Assembly: GCA_029252555.1 (NCBI GenBank)
Contig: JAQXBF010000008.1
Coordinates: forward strand, 1 to 64,000
Source of the DNA: Porticoccaceae bacterium
GTDB taxonomy: Bacteria > Pseudomonadota > Gammaproteobacteria > Pseudomonadales > Porticoccaceae
Direction: 5' to 3'
DNA length: 64,000 nt
Shown here: in pieces, positions 54,249 to 64,000 of the stretch
Position numbering within the stretch: position 1 is the stretch's first letter
Layout of the letters: every line of letters starts with the position of its first letter
The notes under the pieces: generated by a model
What the model saw: the letters and a program-made list of their open reading frames with translations, nothing else
What the model was told of the DNA's origin: nothing
Database searches by the model: none
Program-made: the position numbers and the translations under genes

Positions 54249-55461
54249 TCGATTTCCGACGCAGAGTCTCAAGCTCTAACTCTGTGTACTCGAGGTACTC
54301 CCCAAGTACTGTTTCTGTGTCATCCCCAATTTGTGGGGGTGGCACAGAATAATCAATCTCAGAGCGGCTGTAGTGAATGGGGTTGCCCACCAACTGTATG
54401 TCACCAGCGCGCTTATCTGCCATCTTGACCAGCATATTGCGGGCAAGAATCTGGGGGTCTTTAAACACCTGATCAATCGTATTAATAGGACCGCAGGGCA
54501 CCTCATGCTGCTCTAGCAGGCTTAGCCATTCTCCGCTATCGCGCTGACTTAAGCAGTTGCCAATAGCGGTGCAGAGCTGCTGTCGGTTCTCGACCCGTGC
54601 CGAATTAGTGGTGTAATCAGTGTTGTCTGCCCATTCCGGTTTACCCAGCACTGAGCAAAGGCGTTTAAACTGACTATCGTTGCCCACGGCTAAAATAATA
54701 TGGCCATTGGCAGTGGTAAAGGCCTGATAGGGAACAATATTTGGGTGGGCATTGCCAAGGCGCTCAGGCACCACACCACCAATCAGATAATTACTCGCCT
54801 GGTTGGCCAGCACTGCGGCCTGCACATCTAACAGTGCTAAATCAATATATTGACCCAAACCGGACTGATGACGTTCAAGTAATGCTCCCTGAATCGCATT
54901 GGCGGCATAAAGGCCAGTAAATAAATCTGTTACTGCAACTCCCACTTTAACCGGGCCTCCAGCCCCATGGCCTGGGGTGCCGGTTACGCTCATCAGGCCG
55001 CCCATGCCCTGAATTAAAAAATCATAGCCGGGGCGCTGGGCATAGGGGCCAGTTTGGCCAAAGCCAGTAATAGAGCAGTACACCAGCTTGGGATTGATGG
55101 CAGAGATTGATGGGTAGTCGAGACCATATTTAGCCAGGCCACCAACCTTATAGTTTTCAATCAGTGCATCGCACTGGCTGGCCAGTTGGCGAATAATCTC
55201 TTGACCCTCGGGTTTGGTGATATCCAAGGTGACAGACTGTTTTCCACGATTGGTACAGAAGAAATAGGCGGCGTCGGCTGTGTTGTGACCTGCTTTGTCT
55301 TTCAGATAAGGGGGCCCCCATTGGCGGGTGTCGTCACCCACATTAGGCCGCTCTATTTTAATAACCTCTGCACCCAGGTCAGCGAGCATCTGACCAGCCC
55401 AGGGGCCGGCCAGAATACGGCTCATATCCAGTACTTTATAACCAGCCAGTGGTCCGGGCAT
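54241..55461 (-). CDS. CaiB/BaiF family CoA-transferase, probable glutarate CoA-transferase
   Basis: 406 residues with LAGYKVLDMSRILAGPWAGQ, AEVIKIERPNVGDDTRQWGPP, SITGFGQTGPYAQRPGYDF and the likely catalytic Asp in KVGVAVTDLFTGLYA. It starts five bases after the glutaryl-CoA dehydrogenase gene, and this pairing suggests it makes glutaryl-CoA from glutarate with succinyl-CoA as donor. That substrate is inferred from context, since the family has many specificities. It is last in the aminotransferase-gcdH-CoA-transferase operon. Confidence 0.9.
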   Translation of the reverse strand: MPGPLAGYKVLDMSRILAGPWAGQMLADLGAEVIKIERPNVGDDTRQWGPPYLKDKAGHNTADAAYFFCTNRGKQSVTLDITKPEGQEIIRQLASQCDALIENYKVGGLAKYGLDYPSISAINPKLVYCSITGFGQTGPYAQRPGYDFLIQGMGGLMSVTGTPGHGAGGPVKVGVAVTDLFTGLYAANAIQGALLERHQSGLGQYIDLALLDVQAAVLANQASNYLIGGVVPERLGNAHPNIVPYQAFTTANGHIILAVGNDSQFKRLCSVLGKPEWADNTDYTTNSARVENRQQLCTAIGNCLSQRDSGEWLSLLEQHEVPCGPINTIDQVFKDPQILARNMLVKMADKRAGDIQLVGNPIHYSRSEIDYSVPPPQIGDDTETVLGEYLEYTELELETLRRKSII

Positions 55462-55466
55462 TAGCT

Positions 55467-56648
55467 TTAGCCGAAGGCCTGGATGTTGGTCTGGGCGCGA
55501 CCCAGAATCAAGGCGTGAACATCGGCTGTACCTTCGTAGGTATTGACCACTTCCAGATTAAGCATATGGCGCATGACTGGGTACTCATCGGAGATACCAT
55601 TGCCACCATGCATATCTCTCGCTATGCGGGCAATATCCAGCGCTTTGCCACAGTTATTGCGCTTCATCATTGAAATAAGTTCTGGTGCTAGCTCCCCGCG
55701 GTCTTTAAGGCGACCTGCGCGCAACGACCCCTGTAAGCCCAAAGCAATATCGGTCTGCATGTTGGCCAGCTTCAGCTGAATGAGCTGAGTAGCTGCCAGT
55801 GGCCGATTAAACTGAATACGATCCATGCAGTATTGGCGAGCGGCATGCCAGCAGTCTTCTGCGGCACCCATAGTGCCCCAGCTAATGCCGTAGCGAGCAG
55901 AGTTGAGGCAGCCAAAGGGCCCTTTAAGACCCTGTACATTGGGCATAAGTTGATCTTCGGGCACAAATACCTCGTCCATCACGATCTCACCAGTAATCGA
56001 CGCTCGCAGGGCAAGTTTGCCGTCGATTTTGGGTGCAGATAGGCCTTTCATGCCTTTGTCGAGAATAAAGCCGCGGATAATGCCGTCATCGGTTTTAGCC
56101 CAGACCACAAAAACATCGGCGATAGGGGAGTTGCTGATCCACATTTTGCTACCAGATAGCAAATAGCCGCCATCAACTGTTTTAGCGCGGGTTTTCATGC
56201 TGCCCGGATCTGAGCCTGCATCGGGCTCGGTCAAACCAAAGCAACCCACCCACTCACCAGTGGCCAGTTTAGGCAGATACTTCTCTCTCTGTTGTTCGGT
56301 GCCGTAGGTGTAGATGGGGTACATAACCAAGCTTGACTGCACACTCATCATTGAGCGGTAACCTGAGTCCACCCGCTCGACCTCTCTTGCCACCAGACCA
56401 TAGCAGACATAGTTTACACCGGAGCAGCCGTAGCCATCGATAGTGGCACCCAGCAGGCCCAGTTCGCCCATCTCATTAAAGATGGCTCGGTCCGTGGCTT
56501 CGTTTCTAAACGCATCGCGCACTCTGGGAAGCAGATTTTCTTGCGCATAGTTAGCCGCAGTATCTCGCACCAGCCGCTCTTCATCACTGAGCTGGTCATC
56601 TAGTTTAAAAGGATCTTCCCAGTTAAATTTTCCCCAATCACCTGACAT
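55467..56648 (-). CDS. gcdH: Glutaryl-CoA dehydrogenase
   Basis: 393 residues, an FAD-dependent acyl-CoA dehydrogenase that oxidises and decarboxylates glutaryl-CoA to crotonyl-CoA. Typical features are the N-terminal [55 protein letters not shown] and [17 protein letters not shown]. The arginine-rich region and the catalytic Glu in [16 protein letters not shown] lie at the end. It lies in the last steps of lysine, tryptophan and 5-aminovalerate breakdown. Between the aminotransferase gene (one base from it) and a CoA-transferase gene on one strand. Confidence 0.97.
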   Translation of the reverse strand: MSGDWGKFNWEDPFKLDDQLSDEERLVRDTAANYAQENLLPRVRDAFRNEATDRAIFNEMGELGLLGATIDGYGCSGVNYVCYGLVAREVERVDSGYRSMMSVQSSLVMYPIYTYGTEQQREKYLPKLATGEWVGCFGLTEPDAGSDPGSMKTRAKTVDGGYLLSGSKMWISNSPIADVFVVWAKTDDGIIRGFILDKGMKGLSAPKIDGKLALRASITGEIVMDEVFVPEDQLMPNVQGLKGPFGCLNSARYGISWGTMGAAEDCWHAARQYCMDRIQFNRPLAATQLIQLKLANMQTDIALGLQGSLRAGRLKDRGELAPELISMMKRNNCGKALDIARIARDMHGGNGISDEYPVMRHMLNLEVVNTYEGTADVHALILGRAQTNIQAFG

Positions 56649-56649
56649 T

Positions 56650-58023
56650 TTAAGAACCCTTTACCTGATAATGTTGCGCGGTTGAATCCAGCGCTTTAGT
56701 TGCACGTTCGATTAATAGATCAATTTCTTCGTGGCTGCTGACAAATGGCGGTGAAATAATCATTGAGTCGCCCACCGCACGCATCACTAGGTTATTACTG
56801 ATACAGAATTCGCGGCACACGCTGCCAGATTTTTGCTCTGGCTCCAAGCGTTCGCGAGTCTCTTTGTTGCGCACCAACTCAATGGAGCCCAGCATACCTA
56901 AACCGCGCACATGACCCACAATAGGGTGCTCTGCCAGTGCCTGCCATTTGCTTTGCAAATAGGGGCCCATATCATTGGCCACATGATCAACCATATTCTC
57001 GCTTTCAATAATATCCAGAGTCGCGAGTGCGGCAGAGCAGGCGATAGGGTGACCGGAATAGGTAAAGCCATGGCCGAACTCACCGCCGGAACCGGTAATG
57101 ACGCTGGCGACTTTATCACTGACCATAACGCCACCCAGAGGTTGGAAACCATTGGTGACGGCTTTGGCAAACGTCATTAGATCAGGTTCTGTGCCGAAGG
57201 TCTGGCAGCCGAACATGTTACCAGTGCGGCCAAAACCACAGATCACTTCGTCGCTGATAAACAGAATATCCCGCTCTTTCAGAATACGGCTTACCTCTGG
57301 CCAGTAGCTATCTGGTGGCACGATCACTCCACCGGCCCCCTGAATAGGTTCGGCAATAAAGGCGGCGACATTATCTGCGCCTAACTCATCGATACGGGTT
57401 TCTAGCTCGCGCGCACATTGCAGACCAAATTCTTGAGGGGTTAATTCAGCGCCACTACAATACCAGTTGGGGTCAGCAATATGCTGAACATAGGGCAGGG
57501 TTTCGAACTGATTGTGGACAAACTCAAAGCCGCCGAGACTGGCCGAGGCGATGGTGCTGCCATGGTAGGCATTGGTTCTGGAGAGAATAATACGCTTCTT
57601 GGGCTTGTTTTGCAGATCCCAGTAGCGACGTACTAGACGGATATTGGTGTCGTTGGCCTCAGAGCCAGAGCCGGTGAAGAAGACATGGGTAAACTGATCC
57701 GGAGTCATTTGCACCAGACGATCTGCAAGCTCTACCGCCGGTACATTACTGCACTGGAAAAAATTATTGTAGTAGGGCAGTTCTTGAAACTGACGGCTGA
57801 CTGCTTCGGCAATTTTTGGCTGGCTATAGCCGAGGCTGCAGCACCAGAGCCCTGACATGGCGTCCAGTAGCTTGTTGCCATCGGTGTCGTGGATATAAAT
57901 ATGCTCGGCGCGGCTAATAATTCTGCCGGGCTTTTTTGCATAGTCGCCAAGGTCGGTAAAAGGATGCAGGTGACGGCGCGCATCTAATTGCTGCCACTGT
58001 TCAGTCGTTAGCATTTTGGTCAT
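56650..58023 (-). CDS. Class III PLP aminotransferase (putrescine/omega-amino acid-pyruvate type)
   Basis: 457 residues. The N-terminus [18 protein letters not shown] and [20 protein letters not shown] resemble SpuC-like polyamine:pyruvate and beta-alanine:pyruvate transaminases. The PLP Lys is in [16 protein letters not shown] and the cofactor Asp in [14 protein letters not shown]. It is the first gene of an operon with gcdH and a CoA-transferase gene, so a role in turning amino acids (5-aminovalerate, cadaverine or putrescine) into semialdehydes is likely. Start at ATG 58023 has GAGAG upstream; the Met at residue 4 is an alternative. Exact amine donor unknown. Confidence 0.9.
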   Translation of the reverse strand: MTKMLTTEQWQQLDARRHLHPFTDLGDYAKKPGRIISRAEHIYIHDTDGNKLLDAMSGLWCCSLGYSQPKIAEAVSRQFQELPYYNNFFQCSNVPAVELADRLVQMTPDQFTHVFFTGSGSEANDTNIRLVRRYWDLQNKPKKRIILSRTNAYHGSTIASASLGGFEFVHNQFETLPYVQHIADPNWYCSGAELTPQEFGLQCARELETRIDELGADNVAAFIAEPIQGAGGVIVPPDSYWPEVSRILKERDILFISDEVICGFGRTGNMFGCQTFGTEPDLMTFAKAVTNGFQPLGGVMVSDKVASVITGSGGEFGHGFTYSGHPIACSAALATLDIIESENMVDHVANDMGPYLQSKWQALAEHPIVGHVRGLGMLGSIELVRNKETRERLEPEQKSGSVCREFCISNNLVMRAVGDSMIISPPFVSSHEEIDLLIERATKALDSTAQHYQVKGS

Positions 58024-58189
58024 GGCCGGGCTCTCAATTAGGGTAATTTAAGGCATGCTGCACGGGCTTGCGCAGTACCTAAAAGGGTTAATATCTAAGG
58101 GCTCTATTAGATACCAGAAATGCTCTATCGTCATGTACCCAAAAGGGTGGGCAGGCCGCAACCTACCTCACTTATTCGGCTTGTTTAAA

Positions 58190-60193
58190 CTAGTTGCCGG
58201 CTTCATCGGCGCTATAGATTTTGCGCCCGTCAAACCAGGTTGATAGCACCCTAACATCGGATATCTGAGAGGCATTACCCGCGGCTTCCAAAGCTAGCAG
58301 GTCAGTATCTAAAATAACGAAGTCTGCTTTCTTGCCCGCTTCCAATGATCCAGTGATCTGCTCATTTTTTAGCATTTCCGCGCCATTAATAGTGTACGCA
58401 TCAAGTGCATCGGCTAGGGAAACCTTCTCCTCTGCGTTATAGATTTTGCCCGTTTCATCTTGCTGCCGGGTCACCGCTTTTTCAAGGTTAAAGAACGGAC
58501 GAGGCTCACGGGTATCAACTGGTGCGTCACTGCCTGCGGTTAACACCCCTCCTGCCGCTGCAATTGACCCGGCGGGGTAAGAGGCGCTAAAGCCATAGTC
58601 ATCGGGGTCAAATAAATCCTCTGCCGATTTTATGTGGCTCAAAAAGGGCGAAACGGTCATTAGATAGCCCGCATCTGGCTCAATCCAGGCAAAGGTAAAT
58701 GAAGGGTAGACATCAAGTTTGCCAAAACGTGGTATATCCTCTGGCGCAATAATCTGTGCGTGGGCCATCGACAGGTTGGCCTGAGAATCTGGGCTAGCAT
58801 TTCTAGCTGCCTCGAAGGCATCGAGAGCAAAGCGCACAGCCCGATCACCAATGGCGTGGCTGTGCACATTGATACCGGCATCGTAGAGAGCGAGGGTGTA
58901 GTCGTATAAAAACTCTGCCTCTTTTTCGAGTACACCCTTGCTCTTGGCACATTGAGCAGGTAAAAAACCATGCTCTTTAAAGAAGGCTTTTTTATCTGCG
59001 GCAGATTTAAGGGTGCGCCCCTGAGTGCAGGCGGCGGAGTCAGTGTTGACATAACTCTGCACACCGATAGCCCCAGTGTCCAAATCTGTTTTGAAGATAG
59101 GTTGCAAATAGTCATTCAGCACGGCAGCGTTGGGTAAGGTGGGTGGCATGGAGTAGGGGTCGCCCTCAATAACACCATCGATAAAGATTTTTGCGGTATC
59201 AACTTTAAAGTTGGCGATACCCTGATGGGTTGCCTGCACAGCCAGCATATCTGCGACCACAGCATCTACATCAATGGCTGCATCTGGATTTGGGCGGTAA
59301 TGTTCGAAGTCGGCATAAAACGCGATCGACATTCGGTAATTGAGAGGGCTGTCTTTGGCGGCGTTGGCAAAGCCAGTAATATCCTTGCTGGTTAACGCTG
59401 CATCCAGTACTGAGGTGATGCCATTGGATGCCAGTTTGTCGCTGATTCTGCTTACCAGTTCATTATCTATTTCAGGGTAGCCCCAAAGATTAGGCATATT
59501 GACTAATTTGCGCGCGTCTTCATTGACCGCACCATTGGGTTCACCATCGGCATCAACACCCACCAGCGCTGTGAAATCTGCAAATTCTGCGGCCAGACTC
59601 TCGACACTTAAGCCCACTTGATTACCATACTTATCAGTTGCCAGAGCCAGAGCATAGCTGTTAACTGCACCATGATGGCCATCATTGCCCAGCAACATAA
59701 TTGGGTGTTCTGTAGAAACCGCATCCAAGGCGGCGCGCATTGTTGGCAGGGCTTCTGTGGGTTCATTACCTGCTGTGTAAGACCATTGGTCAACACTGAG
59801 CCACTCGCCTGCTTCGAGTTTTTCCAGACAGGGTTTCAGACGCGGTACAAGATCTTGCAATGAAAAGGGCTCACTGGCCAGATCACAGCTATCAGTCTCA
59901 ACGATTCCGGGCAAATGGATATGCACATCGTGGAGGCCGGGAATAATCATCTTACCCTGTAGCTCAATAATTTCAGTCTGTTCGCCAACCATGGCCTGCA
60001 TGGCACTGTCTGAGCCTATGCCTATAATTTGATCGCCAGAAATGGCCATAGCGGTGGCCACAGACTGGTTGTCGTCAGCGGTGTAAATAGTGCCACCGGT
60101 AAAGACTTTATCTGCGTTATTTTTGACTGCTTCTTGGCAGCCGGTGAGGCCGATGATTGAGACAACAATGGTATTTATAGTTCTATTGAACAT
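58190..60193 (-). CDS. YtcJ-like amidohydrolase, probable lipoprotein
   Basis: 667 residues, an amidohydrolase family 3 protein. The signal segment ends in a lipobox LTGC, suggesting a membrane-anchored periplasmic enzyme. Metal and family motifs are VFTGGTIYTADDNQ, IPGLHDVHIHLPG, NVHSHAIGDRAV and AGSDAPVDTREPRPF. Members hydrolyse amides or related bonds on small molecules; substrates are mostly unknown. It has its own upstream region and lies divergent from the glutamine-synthetase-like gene. Twelve-residue-scale features are normal, with no sign of decay. Confidence 0.9.
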   Translation of the reverse strand: MFNRTINTIVVSIIGLTGCQEAVKNNADKVFTGGTIYTADDNQSVATAMAISGDQIIGIGSDSAMQAMVGEQTEIIELQGKMIIPGLHDVHIHLPGIVETDSCDLASEPFSLQDLVPRLKPCLEKLEAGEWLSVDQWSYTAGNEPTEALPTMRAALDAVSTEHPIMLLGNDGHHGAVNSYALALATDKYGNQVGLSVESLAAEFADFTALVGVDADGEPNGAVNEDARKLVNMPNLWGYPEIDNELVSRISDKLASNGITSVLDAALTSKDITGFANAAKDSPLNYRMSIAFYADFEHYRPNPDAAIDVDAVVADMLAVQATHQGIANFKVDTAKIFIDGVIEGDPYSMPPTLPNAAVLNDYLQPIFKTDLDTGAIGVQSYVNTDSAACTQGRTLKSAADKKAFFKEHGFLPAQCAKSKGVLEKEAEFLYDYTLALYDAGINVHSHAIGDRAVRFALDAFEAARNASPDSQANLSMAHAQIIAPEDIPRFGKLDVYPSFTFAWIEPDAGYLMTVSPFLSHIKSAEDLFDPDDYGFSASYPAGSIAAAGGVLTAGSDAPVDTREPRPFFNLEKAVTRQQDETGKIYNAEEKVSLADALDAYTINGAEMLKNEQITGSLEAGKKADFVILDTDLLALEAAGNASQISDVRVLSTWFDGRKIYSADEAGN

Positions 60194-60375
60194 GTCTAAT
60201 CCCTCATTAAAATTTATTTTCTTTACTGCTACTTAATCACTGGGTAGATTCTGGTTAATACTACCGTTTTGAGGCACCTGCCGAATACCCTCTATGGGTA
60301 GTCAATGCATTTATCGTATTTTTAATATTGCGCGAAGTGCCATAATGTCGACCTTGGATAAACAGCGGAATCATC

Positions 60376-61713
60376 ATGGATCAGTTAGAACAATTTTTGC
60401 AACAACACCCGGATATCGAAATATTTGAAGTTTTGTTGCATGACCTCAATGGTATTCAGCGTGGCAAATGGCTTCCCCGCAAGCAGATAACAAAACTGTT
60501 TGACGGAGGCTATAAAATGCCTCAGACCACCTGTTCTTTGGATAGCTGGGGTCGTGATCTGGAGGAGTTAATCACTGCTACAGGCGACACCGATGGTATT
60601 TGTACTGCCGATATAAATACTCTGGCATTGGTACCTTGGGCCGATAGACCCACGGCTCAAATTATTGTCTCTATGGGTAGTTTTAGTGGCGACGAGCCCT
60701 ATCTGGGTGACTGCCGCGTCGTATTGAACAATATCTTAAAGCGTTTCGACAAACTGGGCCTGACACCAGTGGTGGCCAGTGAGATGGAATTCCATCTATT
60801 TGAACTGGACCGCGATCGATTTGGTGCCCCTCAGCACAGTCAGCGGGCGTTGGACGGCAGCCCGGCACTGGGTGGCCAAACCTATGGTTTAGATGCCATG
60901 CGAGATGCCGCACCATTGATGGACGCCATTAACAACGCAGCGAAGATTCAGAACCTGCCAGTTGATACATTGATTACAGAGTTTGGCCCGTCTCAGTTCG
61001 AGATTAATCTTTATCACCAGGACTGTGCCCTGCGCGCCTGTGATCAGGGCAGCATGTTAAAACGTGCGATTCGCCAGGTGGCGAGTAGCCATGATCGAGT
61101 TGCTTCTTTTATGGCCAAGCCCTTTACTGATCAAGTGGGCAATGGCATGCATATTCATTTCAGCCTTATAGATAGCCAGGGTAACAATGTCTTTGATAAT
61201 GGCACTGATACTGGGTCTGAGCTGCTTAACCAGGCTGTTGCGGGTTGCCTTGAAACCATGGGCGATAGCATGGCAATTTTCGCGCCCAATATAAATTCGT
61301 ACCGTCGTATGGTGCCCGGTTGTTATGCGCCACTGGCACCTAACTGGGGTTATGAAAATCGCACCACCGCGATTCGCATTCCCGGCGGTGACCATCGAGC
61401 TATTCGTATCGAACACCGTGTCGCTGGCGCAGATGCCAATATTTATTTAACTGTCGCCGTTATGTTGGCAGGGGTTCTTCATGGCATTGAAAATAAGCTC
61501 TCAGCACCAGAGGCAGTGGAAGGCGATGCAGGGGACGTTGAGGCTTTACTGCCCCATTTTTGGAATGATGCAATCAAAGCATTCGAAAAGTCAGAGTTTA
61601 TTCGCGATGCTTTGGGTTCTGAACTGCAAAGAACCTATGCCCAGAGTAAACGTATGGAGAAGCATGAGTTCGACAGCAGAGTCACGCTAATGGAATACGA
61701 TGCCTATCTTTAA
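60376..61713 (+). CDS. Glutamine synthetase family protein, probable gamma-glutamylpolyamine synthetase (PuuA-like)
   Basis: 445 residues. A short N-terminal beta-grasp part (with LLHDLNGIQRGKWLPRKQ) is followed by the catalytic domain: ASEMEFHLFEL, TLITEFGPSQFEINLYHQD, GNGMHIHFSLID, and YENRTTAIRIPGGDHRAIRIEHR. Lacking the adenylylation tyrosine region of GlnA, it belongs to the PuuA/SpuI-like group that attaches glutamate to putrescine, other amines or ethanolamine with ATP. The polyamine context (decarboxylase, SpuC-like aminotransferase) supports this. Its end overlaps the convergent SPOR gene by four bases. Confidence 0.88.
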   Translation: MDQLEQFLQQHPDIEIFEVLLHDLNGIQRGKWLPRKQITKLFDGGYKMPQTTCSLDSWGRDLEELITATGDTDGICTADINTLALVPWADRPTAQIIVSMGSFSGDEPYLGDCRVVLNNILKRFDKLGLTPVVASEMEFHLFELDRDRFGAPQHSQRALDGSPALGGQTYGLDAMRDAAPLMDAINNAAKIQNLPVDTLITEFGPSQFEINLYHQDCALRACDQGSMLKRAIRQVASSHDRVASFMAKPFTDQVGNGMHIHFSLIDSQGNNVFDNGTDTGSELLNQAVAGCLETMGDSMAIFAPNINSYRRMVPGCYAPLAPNWGYENRTTAIRIPGGDHRAIRIEHRVAGADANIYLTVAVMLAGVLHGIENKLSAPEAVEGDAGDVEALLPHFWNDAIKAFEKSEFIRDALGSELQRTYAQSKRMEKHEFDSRVTLMEYDAYL

Positions 61714-62240
61714 AGTTTGCGCTTAACCAGCAGGCTATCTATATCATTCTGAGAGAGTTTGGCTCGAGCAGCGGCTGTCTTCGAGGTGTTGGCGAAGGGG
61801 CCTACCAGCACCCGGTGCCAAACATCAGCAGTGCCAGCGCCAAAGGTTTCGACGCTGGCGGTCAGGTTTAGCAACAGTAGTTGCACCCGCAGGCCTTCAG
61901 CATCAGGTTTATTTCTAAATGAACCCACCTGCAGTAAATAGGAATAATTTTTCTTTACCGCTGGGCCACCGGTCTTTCCCTGTGCATCGTCTGGGATAAT
62001 AATTTCCGTGTCCTTTAGCATGTCGTGAAAGCTAAAGGTAAGGTTAGGTATTTCTGCCTCATCAGCGGCTTTTATAATGGCTCTGGTATCAGGTATTTCG
62101 CCGCTAAAAATCGCAGGCAAAAAATACATACCCAGAGCGCCAATGACTATGCCTGCAAAAAATGCTGGGGCAGAGGATGTACCTGTAGACTTACTCTGAT
62201 GTGAGCGAGTAGCAGATTTCCGTCGATAGTCGCGCGCCAT
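61710..62240 (-). CDS. SPOR-domain membrane protein (FtsN-like)
   Basis: 176 residues from ATG 62240 (MARDYRRKSATRSHQ), with AGGGG upstream; the track start at 62297 adds 19 residues. A basic cytoplasmic tail is followed by one membrane segment (about 27-45) and a periplasmic part ending in a SPOR domain (about 95-174; YLLQVGSFRNKPDAEGLRVQL, WHRVLVGPFANTSKTAAAR). SPOR domains bind denuded septal peptidoglycan. Position just downstream of priA matches the location of ftsN or its analogue in gammaproteobacteria, so a division role is likely. Confidence 0.9.
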   Translation of the reverse strand: MARDYRRKSATRSHQSKSTGTSSAPAFFAGIVIGALGMYFLPAIFSGEIPDTRAIIKAADEAEIPNLTFSFHDMLKDTEIIIPDDAQGKTGGPAVKKNYSYLLQVGSFRNKPDAEGLRVQLLLLNLTASVETFGAGTADVWHRVLVGPFANTSKTAAARAKLSQNDIDSLLVKRKL

Positions 62241-62324
62241 GTGTTGCCCCTCTATAGAATTGCCGTAATTGTAGGTGAAGGGGCGCGCTGTTAGCAAAAC
62301 AATCTCCCCTTGGATACGTTATTT

Positions 62325-64000
62325 TTATCGCTCCTGGGGGTCGACATCAATCGACCATCGCACTCGTCGCGCGTCTTTATGGTTTTCCAGCTGAGGTGCG
62401 AGCTGTGATAGCAGAGCTTGCAGTGCAGGCCGCTGTTCGGCCTCAACTTGCAAGACATATCGAAAACGCCCTGCACGCTTTTCCAGCATCGCTGGCAGAG
62501 GCCCTAAATAGCTCATATCTGGGCTGGGTGACGAAATGTTCTCGGCTAGCTGCCGGACCAGGCGCAAAAAATTCTCGGCGTCATTGGCGCGCTCAGCTTC
62601 AGCTCTAATCACCGCCATATGCCTGAAGGGTGGCAGTTGGCTAAATTGTCGTTGAGCGATTAACTGGGTCGCAAAATGCCCATAACCCTTATCCATTAGT
62701 AGCTCCAGCAGTGGATGGTCCGGTTGGTGGGTTTGAATAAATACTCTTCCGCGAACTTTACCGCGACCGCTGCGGCCGGCTACTTGGGTTAATAGTTGGC
62801 CTGTGCGTTCATGACCGCGAAAATCTGGGCTAAACAGACCGCTATCTGCATCTAAAATGGCGACCAAAGTGACATTGGCAAAATGATGGCCTTTGGCCAG
62901 CATTTGGGTGCCAATCAATATGCAGGGCTCACCGCTATCTGCGGTATCAAAGACTTCCTGCATGGCCCCTTTGCGTCTGGTGCTGTCGCGATCTACGCGC
63001 AGTACTTTGGTATCGGGGAAACATTGTTGCAGATAGGCTTCGCTGCGCTGGGTACCCTCTCCGGCAGCGATTAATTGGTGTCCCTGACAGCTGGGGCACT
63101 GTTGGGGGATGCGCTCCTGATAATCGCAGTGGTGACAGATAAGTCTTCCCCGAGCCCGATGCACAGTGAGCCGCGAATCGCATTGTTTACATTCTGCTGT
63201 CCAGCCACATTGATGGCATAGCAGTGCTGGGGCATAGCCGCGGCGATTGAGAAACACCAGCACCTGCTGTTGATTTTTAATAGTCGCGCCAATAGCGGCC
63301 AGTGTTGAGGCTGCAATACCAGACTCGACCCGCTCAGATTTTAAATCTACCATGTGCCAATCTGGCTGGACTGCGTCACCGGCACGGGTGCTGAGTATCA
63401 GATGCTGGTAGCGGCCACTGGCACAGTTATTTAGTGATTCTAATGAGGGGGTGGCAGACCCCAGTACAATGGGAATACCCTCCTGCTGGGCACGAACGAC
63501 CGCTAGATCTCGTGCCGAGTAGCGAAACCCTTTTTGCTGCTTGTAGGACTGATCATGCTCTTCATCCAGAATAATAAGCCCCGGTGATTTAAGGGGTGTA
63601 AAAATAGCTGATCTAGTGCCTAGGATAATAGAGGCCTCGCCTGTTTTAGCCTGCATCCAAGCGGCTAGACGCTGCTTATCTGTCAGGCCGGAGTGCAAGG
63701 TCACCATGGGCACATTAAAGCGATCGCGAAAGCGCTTTTCAGTTTGCGGGGTCAGGCTAATCTCTGGAATCAGTACCAGGGCCTGGCGCCCATAGCGGAG
63801 TATTTTTTCAATAGACTGGAGATAGACTTCTGTTTTACCACTGCCGGTGACACCGTCTAATAGATAGCTGTTAAAGCCGTGACTTTGTATGGCATCCATC
63901 GCTATCTGCTGGGAGCTGTAGAGTGGGAGATGATCGTGTCTGAGTAAATTTTCTGCAGGCCCAGCGGTCGGTTCGATGATCACAGGTTCGATCAGAGCCT
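62325..64000 (-). CDS. priA: Primosomal protein N' (replication restart helicase PriA), 5' end beyond the window
   Basis: The frame stays open to the right edge; the start at 63983 in the track is an internal GTG. About 557 residues, the helicase part of a protein usually about 730 long, are present. Visible are the Walker A DGVTGSGKTEVYL, DEEHD (Walker B), the zinc-binding cysteine cluster CHQCGWTAECKQCDSRL and CHHCDYQERIPQQCPSCQGH, and helicase motif VAGRSGRGKVRGRV. The N-terminal DNA-binding domain lies outside the window. It restarts replication at stalled forks. The SPOR gene follows 84 bases later. Confidence 0.97.
   Translation of the reverse strand, partial: ALIEPVIIEPTAGPAENLLRHDHLPLYSSQQIAMDAIQSHGFNSYLLDGVTGSGKTEVYLQSIEKILRYGRQALVLIPEISLTPQTEKRFRDRFNVPMVTLHSGLTDKQRLAAWMQAKTGEASIILGTRSAIFTPLKSPGLIILDEEHDQSYKQQKGFRYSARDLAVVRAQQEGIPIVLGSATPSLESLNNCASGRYQHLILSTRAGDAVQPDWHMVDLKSERVESGIAASTLAAIGATIKNQQQVLVFLNRRGYAPALLCHQCGWTAECKQCDSRLTVHRARGRLICHHCDYQERIPQQCPSCQGHQLIAAGEGTQRSEAYLQQCFPDTKVLRVDRDSTRRKGAMQEVFDTADSGEPCILIGTQMLAKGHHFANVTLVAILDADSGLFSPDFRGHERTGQLLTQVAGRSGRGKVRGRVFIQTHQPDHPLLELLMDKGYGHFATQLIAQRQFSQLPPFRHMAVIRAEAERANDAENFLRLVRQLAENISSPSPDMSYLGPLPAMLEKRAGRFRYVLQVEAEQRPALQALLSQLAPQLENHKDARRVRWSIDVDPQER

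Overview
The window looks like chromosomal DNA of a marine gammaproteobacterium. Gene content (asmA-mutY-yggX, hisB-hisH, priA next to a SPOR gene, split nrdJa/nrdJb, selD-mnmH) and roughly half G+C suggest the Cellvibrionales/SAR92-like neighbourhood, but this is inference without any database search. Nearly all of it is tightly packed protein-coding sequence. No IS element, prophage or CRISPR array was seen.

Layout. 1-6069 (minus): tRNA-Phe, yggX, mutY, asmA, then a histidine-rich ZnuD-like TonB receptor and a small His/Cys-containing exported protein. 6196-10388 (plus): hisB, hisH, DUF2288, an acyl-CoA dehydrogenase broken by one amber codon, a short-chain dehydrogenase and a GNAT acetyltransferase. 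10474-12605 (minus): mnmH and selD, the tRNA 2-selenouridine pathway. 12673-13168 (minus): a decayed FRG-domain gene. 13207-23270: an AraC regulator divergent from a propionate block (methylmalonyl-CoA mutase, pccB, pccA, meaB) followed by a beta-carbonic anhydrase and an Nramp-fold transporter that lacks the usual metal ligands. 23366-26258 (minus): B12-dependent ribonucleotide reductase split in two genes, with tandem NrdR boxes over its promoter. 26900-28926 (plus): a divergent trpB-trpA pair.

29042-44052 (minus) is the most unusual part: about fourteen closely spaced genes that look like one operon. They encode a secreted TPR protein with a TonB-like C-terminus, a low-complexity lipoprotein, a periplasmic protein, a TPR/PEGA-like membrane protein, a PEGA-FGE membrane protein, a small exported acidic protein, a MotA/TolQ/ExbB-type channel, an Hsp70/actin-fold protein, two VWA proteins whose single membrane segment resembles TolR/ExbD, two lipoproteins, an M48 protease and a PpiC-like rotamase. 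I propose an ion-driven envelope machine with VWA domains in place of the usual periplasmic domain of the B subunit.

44307-61713 is a catabolic region: CoA-transferase plus class V aminotransferase, M20 and M28 hydrolases with an NhaC antiporter, an Lrp regulator divergent from an ornithine-decarboxylase-like gene, a DUF885 peptidase, a CoA-transferase/glutaryl-CoA dehydrogenase/class III aminotransferase operon, a YtcJ-like amidohydrolase and a PuuA-like glutamine synthetase. Together they fit amino-acid, polyamine and glutarate breakdown. The window ends with a SPOR protein and a 5'-truncated priA.

Themes: strong dependence on adenosylcobalamin (mutase, MeaB, NrdJ), propionyl-CoA metabolism fed by branched-chain breakdown, and a family of short palindromic intergenic repeats at several gene ends.
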